From the NCBI RefSeq assembly GCF_047971665.1, contig NZ_JBKEAA010000010.1, positions 1 through 31,681 of the forward strand: 31,681 nt of DNA, given 5' to 3'. The notes under the pieces are model-generated. The model saw only the letters and a program-made list of their open reading frames with translations, ran no database searches and was not told the origin of the DNA. Below are positions 7,490 to 16,269 of this stretch, piece by piece. Made by a program: the position numbers and the translations under genes. The first letter of the stretch is position 1. Every line of letters starts with the position of its first letter. The stretch is from Castellaniella sp047971665. GTDB lineage: Bacteria > Pseudomonadota > Gammaproteobacteria > Burkholderiales > Burkholderiaceae_B.

Positions 7490-8794
7490 ATGAAACTCAC
7501 CAAAACGGTGTGCGCGATGCTGGCGGCAACCCTGGCTGGCACATTGAGCCTACCCGTGGTGGCCGCCGACAGACCCGCCGAGATCCGGCTGGGCATGACG
7601 ACCTATCTGTCGGGCTCGGCTTCCGTGTTCGGGGTGCCCGCCCATGATGGCGTGCAGATCTATGTCGATGAGATGAACAAGAATGGCGGCATAGGCGGGG
7701 TCCCGGTCAAGCTCGAGTTCATCGACGAGGGCGGGGGCAGCGACAAGCTGCTGTCCGAATATCGTCGGCTGGCCGAAGGCGGCGTCGATGGCATGCTGGC
7801 CAGCATTTCCAGCGGAAATTGCCTGGTGGTGGCGCCGGTCGCCGAGGATCTGAAGGTCGTCAACGATCTGTGGGATTGCGGCACGCAAAAGGCATTGGAA
7901 AAAAAGACGCTTTCCTATGTGGTCCGGACGCAGGCCAACGCGACGGCAGAGATGGTCGCTCAGGTCATCTATCTGATCAAGAAGCATCCCGACTTCAAGA
8001 CCTTGGCCATTGTCAACCAGGATTATGCCTGGGGGCATGATTCGCATGACATCTTTCTGGCAGCGCTGAAGAAATTCAAACCGGACGTCAAGGTCGTCGC
8101 CACGATGTTCCCGAAGTTCGGTTCCTCGGACTTTTCGACTGAAATCAGCCGGCTGCAGGCATTGCGCCCGGATGTGATCCTGAGCACTTCCTGGGGAGGC
8201 GACCTGGACAATTTTGTGCGCCAGGCCTCGCAGCGCAATCTGTTCAGGAACTCGACCTTTGTCTTGTCGCTGGCGGAAAGCTCGCTCGAAAGACTGGGTG
8301 ACTCACTGCCCGAAGGCGTCATCATCGGCGCGCGCGGTGATCACTATTTTCTGCATCCGGAGACCAGGGACGATTCGCGGCACAAGGATTTCGTGAAGAA
8401 ATTCCGCGAAAAAACGGGGCATTACCCGATCTACTCCGTCTATCACATGATCCAGGCGCTCGAAGGCTACAAGGCGGGCTACGAAAAGGCTATCAAGGAC
8501 AACAATGGCGCCTGGCCCAATGCCGAGCAATTGGCCAGGGCCATGCATCACGTGACGTTCAAGGGCTTTGGCCGGGCGGTGTCGGTCGATCGTGCGGACG
8601 GCCAGGGCATAGAGGCTCAGTTGTTCGGCATCACGACATCCAGCGGTGATTATCCGTTCAAGGTGCTCAAGGACATGATGATCGTTCCGGGCGAAATGGT
8701 CACGCCGCCCGACGGACAGGATTCGTTCGAATGGATCGAGAGGAACGTCGGCCCGGAGATGCTCAAGAGCGACAAGCTCAAAAGCTTCGATTAG
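7490..8794 (+). CDS. HAAT-type periplasmic substrate-binding protein
   Basis: A 434-residue protein with a clear signal peptide: Lys-rich start, hydrophobic core and likely cleavage after Ala25 or Ala26 (VVA-AD). The mature part begins EIRLGMTTYLSGSASVFG and continues GVQIYVDEMNKNGGIGGVPV, which is the type I periplasmic binding fold of the LivJ/Peripl_BP_6 family. It is longer than LivJ (about 370 residues), like binding proteins for non-amino-acid ligands. It lies 18 bases after the aldehyde dehydrogenase and presumably feeds the LivH/M/G/F complex. A stem-loop follows the stop, which may favour accumulation of this part of the message. The ligand is unknown. Confidence 0.92.
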   Translation: MKLTKTVCAMLAATLAGTLSLPVVAADRPAEIRLGMTTYLSGSASVFGVPAHDGVQIYVDEMNKNGGIGGVPVKLEFIDEGGGSDKLLSEYRRLAEGGVDGMLASISSGNCLVVAPVAEDLKVVNDLWDCGTQKALEKKTLSYVVRTQANATAEMVAQVIYLIKKHPDFKTLAIVNQDYAWGHDSHDIFLAALKKFKPDVKVVATMFPKFGSSDFSTEISRLQALRPDVILSTSWGGDLDNFVRQASQRNLFRNSTFVLSLAESSLERLGDSLPEGVIIGARGDHYFLHPETRDDSRHKDFVKKFREKTGHYPIYSVYHMIQALEGYKAGYEKAIKDNNGAWPNAEQLARAMHHVTFKGFGRAVSVDRADGQGIEAQLFGITTSSGDYPFKVLKDMMIVPGEMVTPPDGQDSFEWIERNVGPEMLKSDKLKSFD

Positions 8795-8804
8795 GCCCCT
8801 GGAG

Positions 8805-8821
8805 CCCGCCCTGATGGCGGG
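8805..8821 (+). other. Stem-loop after the binding-protein gene
   Basis: CCCGCC (8805-8810) and GGCGGG (8816-8821) form a perfect 6-bp stem with a 5-nt loop in the 70-base gap before the SDR gene. No T-run follows, so it is unlikely to be a full terminator. A 3' stabilising hairpin or a partial attenuator is more plausible at this position. Confidence 0.4.
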
Positions 8822-8864
8822 ATGCCCGGCTTGAGTTTTCAGCGTCAATGAGAGGAGTATTTTT

Positions 8865-9623
8865 ATGTCTGCAGATGTGTTGAACGGCAAAGTGGCGATC
8901 GTGACCGGTGCCGGCGGCGGGTTTGGCGAGGGGGTGGCCAGGGCCTATGCCCTCGCGGGCGCCCGGGTCGTAGTCGCGGACATCAACGAGGCGGGTGCCC
9001 GGCGCGTGGCCGGCGAGATCGGTGAGCAGGCGCTGCCGGTCCGGGTGGACATCACCTCGGCTGCCGAGGTCGGGGCCATGGTTGCCCGGTGCCGGGAAAA
9101 ATTCGGCCGGCTCGACATCGTCGTCAACAATGCCGGCACCACCCACAAGAACCAGCCCATGCTGGAGGTGGATGAGAAGACCTTCGACCGGGTGTTCGAA
9201 GTCAACGTCAAGTCGATCTTCCTGATCACCAAGGAGGTCGTGCCGGTCATGCGCGCGCAAGGCGGCGGCGTCATTCTCAATGTCGGCTCCACGGCCGGGA
9301 TTCGTCCCCGCCCCGGGTTGACCTGGTACAACGCCTCGAAAGGCGCGGTGAATCTCCTTTCCCGGTCCATGGCCGTCGAACTGGCGCCTGATCATATCCG
9401 GGTCAATGCCATTTGCCCGGTGATGGGCGTGACGGGGCTGTTCGAGTCTTTCATGGGGCTGCCCGACACCCCGGAAAACCGGGCGAAATTTGTTTCCACG
9501 ATTCCATTGGGTCGGTTCTGCCAGCCCTCGGATGTGGCCGCCGTGGCCACATTTCTGGCCAGCGATGCGGCCGAGTTCATCACGGGGGTGGAATTCCCTG
9601 TCGATGGCGGGCGAACGATCTGA
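8865..9623 (+). CDS. SDR family NAD(P)-dependent oxidoreductase
   Basis: A classical 252-residue short-chain dehydrogenase. The cofactor motif is TGAGGGFG (residues 14-21), NNAG is at 88-91, and the catalytic Ser142, Tyr155 and Lys159 (YNASK) are all present. The C-terminal part (FPVDGGRTI) is family-typical. ADIN after the second strand, with an acidic residue, suggests NAD rather than NADP. A good ribosome site (GAGAGGAG) precedes the ATG. The fold fits oxidation or reduction of a secondary alcohol or ketone, and glucose/3-oxoacyl-type SDRs look similar. Its position between the two transporters points to a role in degradation of the imported compound. Confidence 0.93.
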   Translation: MSADVLNGKVAIVTGAGGGFGEGVARAYALAGARVVVADINEAGARRVAGEIGEQALPVRVDITSAAEVGAMVARCREKFGRLDIVVNNAGTTHKNQPMLEVDEKTFDRVFEVNVKSIFLITKEVVPVMRAQGGGVILNVGSTAGIRPRPGLTWYNASKGAVNLLSRSMAVELAPDHIRVNAICPVMGVTGLFESFMGLPDTPENRAKFVSTIPLGRFCQPSDVAAVATFLASDAAEFITGVEFPVDGGRTI

Positions 9624-9663
9624 GGTGTGCCGCGCGCAAGTCATCGTCAAACTGGAGGCCTGA

Positions 9664-10794
9664 ATGAAAATCCGTGCTGCTGTATTGCGAGAAATGGGGC
9701 TGCCCGCGCCGTATGCGCAGAGCAAGCCCATCAAGATCGAGCAAATCGAACTGGATCCCCCAGGAGAGGGGGAAATCCTGGTCAAGATCAAAGTGGCGGG
9801 ACTCTGCCATTCCGATCTGTCCGTGATCAATGGCGATCGGCCACGGGGACTGCCTCTGGTGCTGGGACATGAGTCTTCGGGCAATGTCGTGGAGGTCGGT
9901 CAGGGGGTCGTGGACTTTGCGCCTGGCGACCATATTGTCACGGATTTCGTCCCGACCTGCGGTCACTGCGTGTCTTGTCGGGAAGGACGGCCTGCGCTGT
10001 GCGAGCCGGGGGCCCAGGCTAACGGTCAGGGGTCCCTGCTGGGTGGCGCGCGCCGGCTGCATGCGGGCCAAGAGGCGCTGAATCATCATGTCGGCGTCTC
10101 GTGCTTCGCCGAATACGCGGTGGTGTCGCAACGCTCCTGCACAAAGATCATGCGGGAAATCTCGCACCGGGAGGCTGCGCTGTTCGGGTGCGCGGTGCTG
10201 ACCGGCGCGGGAGCGGTGATCAACCGGGCGAACATCCGGCTGGGACAGACGGCGGCGGTCGTGGGTTTGGGCGGAGTGGGCCTGAGCGCGCTGCTGGCCG
10301 CCGCCGCAGCCGGTGCGCGGCGGATCGTCGCGGTCGATCTCAGCAAGGAAAAGCTGGAATTGGCGAAGTCGCTGGGGGCGACGCATGCGGTCAATCCGAA
10401 AGAGATCGGCTCGGATGCCGATCTGCTCGCAGCCGCGGGCGGACCGGTGGATTTCGGGTTCGACATGGCTGGCGCGGTTGCCGCCTTCGAGACGGCCTAC
10501 AAGCTGACTCGCCGGGGCGGGACGACGATCACCTCCGGGCTGCCGCATCCCAACGCCCGCTTTGCCCTGCCTTTGGCGCAGATGGTGGGAGAGGAGCGCG
10601 ATATCCGGGGCAGCTATCTGGGCTCGGGGGTGCCCTCGACGGACATCACTCGCTATGTCGATCTGTATCTGAAGGGCCGGTTGCCGGTCAACCGGCTTTT
10701 GGGACAGGCATTTACGCTGGATCAGATCAATGCCGGGTTCGATCACCTGGCCTCGGGCACGAGCTTGCGCGACTGCATTGTTTTCGGCGACTGA
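9664..10794 (+). CDS. Zinc-dependent medium-chain alcohol dehydrogenase
   Basis: A 376-residue MDR enzyme. The catalytic zinc ligands are Cys48 (GLCHSD), His69 (GHES) and a later Cys in LFGCAVLTG. The structural zinc lobe is Cys99, Cys102, Cys105 and Cys113 (CGHCVSCREGRPALC). GLGGVGLSA is the Rossmann glycine motif, and Asp in VAVDLSKEK suggests NAD as cofactor. It resembles the class III/aryl-alcohol/geraniol-type dehydrogenases, which oxidise primary alcohols to aldehydes; the aldehyde dehydrogenase upstream could take the product on. GGAGG lies about 6 bases before the ATG. The substrate is not determined by the sequence. Confidence 0.93.
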   Translation: MKIRAAVLREMGLPAPYAQSKPIKIEQIELDPPGEGEILVKIKVAGLCHSDLSVINGDRPRGLPLVLGHESSGNVVEVGQGVVDFAPGDHIVTDFVPTCGHCVSCREGRPALCEPGAQANGQGSLLGGARRLHAGQEALNHHVGVSCFAEYAVVSQRSCTKIMREISHREAALFGCAVLTGAGAVINRANIRLGQTAAVVGLGGVGLSALLAAAAAGARRIVAVDLSKEKLELAKSLGATHAVNPKEIGSDADLLAAAGGPVDFGFDMAGAVAAFETAYKLTRRGGTTITSGLPHPNARFALPLAQMVGEERDIRGSYLGSGVPSTDITRYVDLYLKGRLPVNRLLGQAFTLDQINAGFDHLASGTSLRDCIVFGD

Positions 10795-10854
10795 CCTGCA
10801 TCCGACCGGATCACGGTCACTTGCGCCCGTGCCGGAGATGAGAACTCAAACCTG

Positions 10855-10860
10855 AAGGAG
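10855..10860 (+). promoter_or_regulatory. Ribosome binding site that decides the next start
   Basis: AAGGAG at 10855-10860 overlaps a possible GTG at 10860 and lies five bases before the GTG at 10866. The second GTG is therefore the better start. Confidence 0.65.
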
Positions 10861-10865
10861 TGCGT

Positions 10866-11879
10866 GTGGATTCAGCCAATCAGCTGTTACCCCAGACTTC
10901 ACACAAGAGAAGGGGCGTCAGGCTCGATCAGCAGACGATCGTCTTTTTTCTGTTTGTGGTGGTCTTTATCGTCTTTTCGGCCTTGTTGCCGGGCTTCATG
11001 TCGATCGGCAATGTTGTGGCTATGCTGCGGTCCATTTCCGTCCTGGGCATTCTGGGGCTCGGCATGGCCATTGTCGTCATCGGGCGGGGCATCGACCTGT
11101 CGATGGTGGCGCTGATGGCGGTGCCGACGGCCTTGATCATGACCCTGGCCGATTCCGGTTTTGGGTTGTGGTTCGCGTTGATCCTGGGCCTGCTGTTCGC
11201 GGTCGCGATCGGCCTGCTCAATGGCATCTGCGTCGCATATGCGGAAATCCCCGCTTTGTTCGTGACCCTGGCAGTGGGCCTGGGTCTGGCCGGGCTGGGC
11301 CAGGTGGGCATCCTCAAATCCGACATGGTTCCCTGGCCCGACGCGCTGGATCCGCTCCTGTGGCTGGGCGGTGGCGATGTCGCCGGCGTGCCCAGCAGCA
11401 TCATCGTGTTCGCGGTGGTGGTGGTCAGCGCGTGGCTGTTCCTGAGGCATACCAAGCTGGGCCTGTTCATCTATACGATTGGCGACAACCCCTACGGGGC
11501 TAGGACGACCGGGATGCCCGTCAGGCCCATCATGGTGCTTCAGTATGTGCTGGCCGCACTGATCGCGGTGCTCGCCGGCCTAGTGATGGCCTCGTCCAAC
11601 AGCCTGATGGACACCCGGATCTATAACCTGTCCCTCATCTATGACGTGATTCTCGTGGTGGTCATGGGTGGAGTGGGGCTTTCCGGCGGTCGCGGCGGAG
11701 TGATGAGCGTCGTCGTCGGCACCCTGCTGGTCGGCACGATCATCAACGGCATGACGATCCTGAATCTGACCCTGGATGTCCAGAACCTGTTCAAAGGCGT
11801 GGTGCTGCTGATCGCGATCGCGCTCGACAGCATCTTGAATCCTCGCAACGAAGAAACCGCCCAGCAAGGAGACATCTAG
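10866..11879 (+). CDS. Ribose-type (CUT2) ABC transporter permease (RbsC-like)
   Basis: A 337-residue integral membrane protein starting at GTG 10866. It has an N-terminal cytoplasmic tail of about 28 residues and then eight to ten hydrophobic segments. LGILGLGMAIVVIGRGIDLS (residues about 60-79) is the BPD_transp_2/RbsC signature, and the later GGVGLSGGRGG loop precedes the last helices. It is the first gene of the second importer in the cluster and pairs with the fused permease at 14157-16265. The presence of two different RbsC-like subunits suggests a heteromeric channel. It is separated from the upstream dehydrogenase by 71 bases without a terminator. Confidence 0.9.
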   Translation: MDSANQLLPQTSHKRRGVRLDQQTIVFFLFVVVFIVFSALLPGFMSIGNVVAMLRSISVLGILGLGMAIVVIGRGIDLSMVALMAVPTALIMTLADSGFGLWFALILGLLFAVAIGLLNGICVAYAEIPALFVTLAVGLGLAGLGQVGILKSDMVPWPDALDPLLWLGGGDVAGVPSSIIVFAVVVVSAWLFLRHTKLGLFIYTIGDNPYGARTTGMPVRPIMVLQYVLAALIAVLAGLVMASSNSLMDTRIYNLSLIYDVILVVVMGGVGLSGGRGGVMSVVVGTLLVGTIINGMTILNLTLDVQNLFKGVVLLIAIALDSILNPRNEETAQQGDI

Positions 11880-11941
11880 CCAATCCAACCGACATGCAGT
11901 GCCCATTACTCGAACAATCATGATTCACAGAGGAGACAGTC

Positions 11942-13006
11942 ATGGCAGGATTTGAATATTTGCATCGCAGGCTGGTCGGCAGACGGGTCGCCGCCACCGT
12001 TCTGGGAATATTGACCCTGACGGTCATGGCCATCAGCGCCCGGGTGGCCCAGGCGCAGGGCGATGGCGCCATCAAGGATCCCGAACGCAGCCACTATTAC
12101 GAGATCTACCAAGGTAAGCGGGTGGTGTTCGTGCCCGTGTTCATGGGGCTGGACCTGACCGAGGGCTGGTCCAGGGTCATGAGCTTGCAGGCCCAGCGGC
12201 TGGGCTATCAGTATGAAGTCCGCAACGCCAATTTCGACACATCGGCGGGGGTGCAGATCCTGACGCAACTGCTCAACGAGAATCCCAAGCCCGACGTCGT
12301 GGTGATCCAGAATCCGGATGTCACCTCGTACGCAAAGATCGAAAAAAAGCTCGAGGATGCGGGGATCTATGTGATTCAGCTCAATATGAAGAGCCTCACC
12401 ATGACGACGGGCTTTGCCGGCGCGGATGCCACGGTGATCGGTGAGATACAGGCGGAATGGGTGGTCAAGCAGTGCGGGGCAGGGACGTCGCAAAAAATCA
12501 TGATTCTCAATGGACCGACGACCGCGCCCTGGACCGTGTACATGCAGGCCGGCTACAACAGCATCCTGTCCAAGCATCCGGACATCAAGGTCGTCGCGCG
12601 CCAATCGATCGGCAACTATGAATCCTCGAAAGCCAAATCGATTACTGAGGTGACCCTCAAGCAGCACCCCGACCTGTGCGCCATCATGGGCGTATGGGAT
12701 ATCCCCGACCTAGCCACCGCAGCGGCGGTCAAGGATGCGGGCAAGACGGGCCGGGTCCTGGTCTCGACCAGCGGCGGTGGCGGCGAGGTGGCGTGCAAGG
12801 GCCTGAAAACCAAGGGCTTCGACCACTACGTCAGCTACGACGTGCCGGGTCAAAGCCGCGACGTCAATGACCTGATCCAGATGGCGCTCCAGAGCCCCGA
12901 GAAACCCGGCAAGCTCAAGGTCGCGCTGTATACGCCACTTTCCGTATTCACTCAGGAAGATGCGGACAAGCACCAGTGCTGGTCCGTGGATACGTTGCGT
13001 CAATAG
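11942..13006 (+). CDS. CUT2-type periplasmic sugar-binding protein, copy 1
   Basis: 354 residues with a long, arginine-rich signal peptide and likely cleavage after residue 38 (AQA-QGD). The mature protein has the RbsB/Peripl_BP_4 fold: KRVVFVPVFMGLDLTEGW starts the first lobe, TQLLNENPKPDVVVIQNPD follows, and a second lobe contains NGPTTAPWTVYMQAGY and GVWDIPDL. AGAGGAGA gives a good ribosome site. It is about three quarters identical by eye to the next gene, so the pair arose by tandem duplication. Ribose-type binding proteins take pentoses, polyols, autoinducer-2 and other small hydroxylated ligands; the ligand here is unknown. Confidence 0.9.
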   Translation: MAGFEYLHRRLVGRRVAATVLGILTLTVMAISARVAQAQGDGAIKDPERSHYYEIYQGKRVVFVPVFMGLDLTEGWSRVMSLQAQRLGYQYEVRNANFDTSAGVQILTQLLNENPKPDVVVIQNPDVTSYAKIEKKLEDAGIYVIQLNMKSLTMTTGFAGADATVIGEIQAEWVVKQCGAGTSQKIMILNGPTTAPWTVYMQAGYNSILSKHPDIKVVARQSIGNYESSKAKSITEVTLKQHPDLCAIMGVWDIPDLATAAAVKDAGKTGRVLVSTSGGGGEVACKGLKTKGFDHYVSYDVPGQSRDVNDLIQMALQSPEKPGKLKVALYTPLSVFTQEDADKHQCWSVDTLRQ

Positions 13007-13028
13007 CAGGATACATGAGGGAAATGAC

Positions 13029-14093
13029 ATGAATATTTTTTTATTCGATCATATGAAGCGCGCCCGCCGTTCGCTCCCCGCGATGGTGATTTCTCTGGCC
13101 CTAGCGGCACTGGGTCTCGGCGTCGCAGGCCAGGTGTACGCACAGGGCGATGGCGCTATCAAGGACCCCGAGCGGACCCGCTACTACGAGCTGTACAAAG
13201 GCAAGCGCGTAGTGTTCGTGCCCGTTTTCATGGGCCTGGATCTGACCGAGGCCTGGTCCAAGATCATGAGCCTGCAGGCCAAGCGGCTCGGTTACCAGTA
13301 TGAGGTCCGCAACGCCAATTTCGACACGTCGGCCGGAGTGCAGATCCTCACGCAGCTGCTCAACGAAAACCCCAAGCCTGATGTCGTCGTGGTGCATAAC
13401 CCCGACGTCACGTCCTATGCCAAGATCGAGAAAAAACTCGAAGAGGCCGGCGTGTCCGTCGTGCAGCTGAACATGAAGAGCCTGACAATGACGACGGGGT
13501 TCGCAGGCGGCGATGCCACCATCATCGGCGAGATGCAGGCGCAGGCGGTTGTCAAGCACTGCGGGCCCGATACTTCGCGCGAGGTGCTGATCCTCAATGG
13601 CCCCACCACCGCGCCGTGGACGGTCTATTTGCAGACTGGCTACAACAATGTGTTCAGCAAGAATCCCGACATCAAGATCGTGGCTCGCCAGTCGGTCGGC
13701 AATTATGAATCGTCCAAGGCGAAATCGATCACCGAAGTGACCTTGAAGCAGTACCCGGACCTGTGCGCCGTCATCGGCGTGTGGGATATCCCGGACCTGG
13801 GGACGGCTGCGGCAATTGCCCAGGAAGGCAAGACCGGCAAGGTGTTCCTGTCGTCCAACGGAGGTTTCAGCGATTACGCCTGCAAGGCCATCCGGGACGG
13901 ACGGTTCGACAACTACATCAGCTTTGATGTGCCCGGCCAGGGGCGGGACGTGAACAACCTGATCCAGATGGCGCTGCAGAACCCCGACAGGCCCGGCAAG
14001 CTCAAGGTGGCGCTGTATTCCCCTCTGACTGAAATCACCAAGGCGAATGTGGACCAGAGCGCCTGCTGGACGCTGGATTCGGTGCATCAGTAA
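13029..14093 (+). CDS. CUT2-type periplasmic sugar-binding protein, copy 2
   Basis: 354 residues, exactly the length of its upstream paralogue, with signal cleavage likely at the same residue (VYA-QGD after 38). I chose the ATG at 13029 because GAGGGA lies about six bases upstream; an earlier in-frame start would run into the previous gene. The region from QGDGAIKDPER to YAKIEKKLE is almost invariant between copies. Differences concentrate in the signal peptide, in the segment around 265-295 (SSNGGFSDYACKAIRDGR versus the glycine-rich equivalent of copy 1) and at the C-terminus. This suggests a shared fold with changed ligand preference. Function otherwise as for copy 1. Confidence 0.9.
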   Translation: MNIFLFDHMKRARRSLPAMVISLALAALGLGVAGQVYAQGDGAIKDPERTRYYELYKGKRVVFVPVFMGLDLTEAWSKIMSLQAKRLGYQYEVRNANFDTSAGVQILTQLLNENPKPDVVVVHNPDVTSYAKIEKKLEEAGVSVVQLNMKSLTMTTGFAGGDATIIGEMQAQAVVKHCGPDTSREVLILNGPTTAPWTVYLQTGYNNVFSKNPDIKIVARQSVGNYESSKAKSITEVTLKQYPDLCAVIGVWDIPDLGTAAAIAQEGKTGKVFLSSNGGFSDYACKAIRDGRFDNYISFDVPGQGRDVNNLIQMALQNPDRPGKLKVALYSPLTEITKANVDQSACWTLDSVHQ

Positions 14094-14156
14094 GCGTGCC
14101 GCAGGTGCCCGCGAGCAAGCACGACCTTCGAACCTCATGGGGATGACCGAAGAAGC

Positions 14157-16265
14157 ATGGATACGATAAAAAAACTCCGATACCGATACTGGCCGGACAG
14201 GGCGATCGGCGAACTCCTGGCGAAGCAGTGGATGGAGACCGCCGTTCCATTGATCGTGCTGTTGGCCGTGCTGGCCGCATTTGCCTCCGTGGTCGACAAC
14301 TTCCTGACCCTCAGTTCCATTTCGGTGCTGTTGCGGGAAGCCAGCGAGATCGGCTTTATCGTATTCGGCATGACCCTGGTGCTGATCGTGGGCGGCATCG
14401 ATCTGAGCGTCGGATCGATGTATGCGATCTGCAATGTGCTGGTGCTGTACCTGGTGCATGTGCAGGAATGGCCCGCTTACCTGGCGATCGGAGCCACCTT
14501 GCTGTGCGGTGCGATGATGGGCGCGGTCAATGGGGTGCTGATCGGCTACCTGAAACTGCGTGCTTTCCTGACCACCCTGGTGACGCTGATCGTCTTTCGG
14601 GCCATCTTCAATCTGATCCAGTTCAACTGGGCCGTGGAAATCGCCTCCACCATCCCAGAATCTGATCTCTGGGATATGCTGGGCAATGGCGTGTTTCTGG
14701 GATTGCCGGTCGCGACCTGGATCTTCATCGGCGTGGCCCTCCTGTTCCATGTCTTTCTGACGCGGATGCGGGGCGGGTGGCACATGATAGCAGTGGGCGG
14801 GTCGCGGCGTTCAGCCTACAACTCAGGGTTGCCCGTGAACCGGATCGCCGCTTCGGCGTATGTGGCCTCGGGCATCTTTACCGCGATCGCCGCCGTGCTG
14901 TTCGGAGCCCGGGTGGACAGCAGCAGCGCGGATACGGGGCTGGCCCTTGAGATTGTCGTGCTTGCCGCGGCCCTGCTGGGCGGCATTCGCCTGGGAGGCG
15001 GCAAAGGCTCTGTCGCGAAGGCGGTCCTGGGGACCCTGATCGTCCTGATCGTGACCAACAGCCTGCGTGGCCTGTCGGTGCCGGCCGGCTACATCCGGAT
15101 CACGCTGGCGTGCATCATGATTGCGGCGGTGACCCTGGACATCCGCTGGTTCAAGAACCGGGGCAAGGCGTTGCGCGAGCTGTATGTCAGCCCCGGCTAC
15201 CTGGCGCTGCCGCCGGCGCCCGGCACCGACGCGCAGTCTGCCTCGCCCTATGCCATCAATGACAAGTTCGGCGATATCGAGCTGATCGGCCTGAAGAGAG
15301 TGGAGTCCCCCGAGGACGTGATCCTGGACGAGAACGATCATCTGTACTGCGGGACGCGTCATGGAGACATCATGCGGTTCTTTGCGCCGGACTATCAGCG
15401 CATGGAACTGTACGCCCATATCGGCGGACAGCCTCTGGGTATGGCATTCGACAAGGGGGGCAATCTGTATGTCTGTGTCGGCGGCATGGGGCTGTACCGC
15501 GTCAACCGCAGCGACCGGTCCGTCGAGAAGGCCACGGACGAAACCGGCCGGTCGCTGCTATCGGTGGTCGATGACAGTCGCCTGCGCTTGGCCGACGACC
15601 TGGACATCGCTCCCGACGGACGGATCTTCTTTTCCGAGGCGACCGTGCGGTATGAGATGCATGAATGGCCAATCGACAGTCTGGAAGGCCGGGGCAATGG
15701 CCGGATCATCTGTTATGACCCGAGCACGGGGCGCACGCACACAGCGGTGAAGAATCTGGTGTTCCCGAATGGCGTATGCATAGCGGCGGACGGACAATCC
15801 CTGCTGTTTGCCGAAAGCTGGGCGTGCCGTATCAGCCGCTACTGGTTTGACGGGCCCAAAAAGGGCGCAGTCGAAGTGCTCATCCCGGATTTGCCGGGTT
15901 ATCCGGACAATATCAATCGTGCCTCCGACGGGAATTACTGGGTCGCCATCATGGGGATGCGCAGTCCCGTGTTCGATCTGGCCATGCGCTCGCCCGCCTT
16001 CCGCCGCCGCATGGTCAAACAGCTGGGGCAGGACGAATGGCTGGCGCCCAATATCAACGTGGGGTGCGTGATCAAGGTCGATGAAAACGGCCGGATCCTT
16101 GAATCCTATTGGGATCGCAGAGGGGAAAACCATCCCATGATCACTTCCATGCGCGAGCATCGCGGTTATCTGTACCTGGGCGGCATCTCCAACAACCGGA
16201 TCGGCCGGTACAAGCTGGAGAATGCGGATCCGAATTTCATGCAACATGGCATCGAACGGGCCTGA
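14157..16265 (+). CDS. CUT2 ABC permease fused to SMP-30/strictosidine-synthase-like propeller
   Basis: A single 702-residue frame. Residues 1 to about 335 form a complete RbsC-like permease (IGFIVFGMTLVLIVGGIDLS, later ALLGGIRLGGGKGS). A proline/alanine-rich linker spans roughly 336-372. Residues about 373-702 form a six-bladed beta-propeller of the SMP-30/gluconolactonase and strictosidine-synthase-like type. Candidate metal/active-site residues are Glu386 (ESPED), Asn538 (FPNGV) and Asp584 (YPDN), matching the Glu, Asn, Asp pattern of SMP-30 lactonases. In RbsC both termini face the cytoplasm, so the propeller should sit at the cytoplasmic mouth of the channel, where it could act on or sense the incoming substrate. 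No stop codon or frame change is seen at the junction. Activity is inferred, not shown. Confidence 0.88.
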   Translation: MDTIKKLRYRYWPDRAIGELLAKQWMETAVPLIVLLAVLAAFASVVDNFLTLSSISVLLREASEIGFIVFGMTLVLIVGGIDLSVGSMYAICNVLVLYLVHVQEWPAYLAIGATLLCGAMMGAVNGVLIGYLKLRAFLTTLVTLIVFRAIFNLIQFNWAVEIASTIPESDLWDMLGNGVFLGLPVATWIFIGVALLFHVFLTRMRGGWHMIAVGGSRRSAYNSGLPVNRIAASAYVASGIFTAIAAVLFGARVDSSSADTGLALEIVVLAAALLGGIRLGGGKGSVAKAVLGTLIVLIVTNSLRGLSVPAGYIRITLACIMIAAVTLDIRWFKNRGKALRELYVSPGYLALPPAPGTDAQSASPYAINDKFGDIELIGLKRVESPEDVILDENDHLYCGTRHGDIMRFFAPDYQRMELYAHIGGQPLGMAFDKGGNLYVCVGGMGLYRVNRSDRSVEKATDETGRSLLSVVDDSRLRLADDLDIAPDGRIFFSEATVRYEMHEWPIDSLEGRGNGRIICYDPSTGRTHTAVKNLVFPNGVCIAADGQSLLFAESWACRISRYWFDGPKKGAVEVLIPDLPGYPDNINRASDGNYWVAIMGMRSPVFDLAMRSPAFRRRMVKQLGQDEWLAPNINVGCVIKVDENGRILESYWDRRGENHPMITSMREHRGYLYLGGISNNRIGRYKLENADPNFMQHGIERA

Positions 16266-16269
16266 AGAC

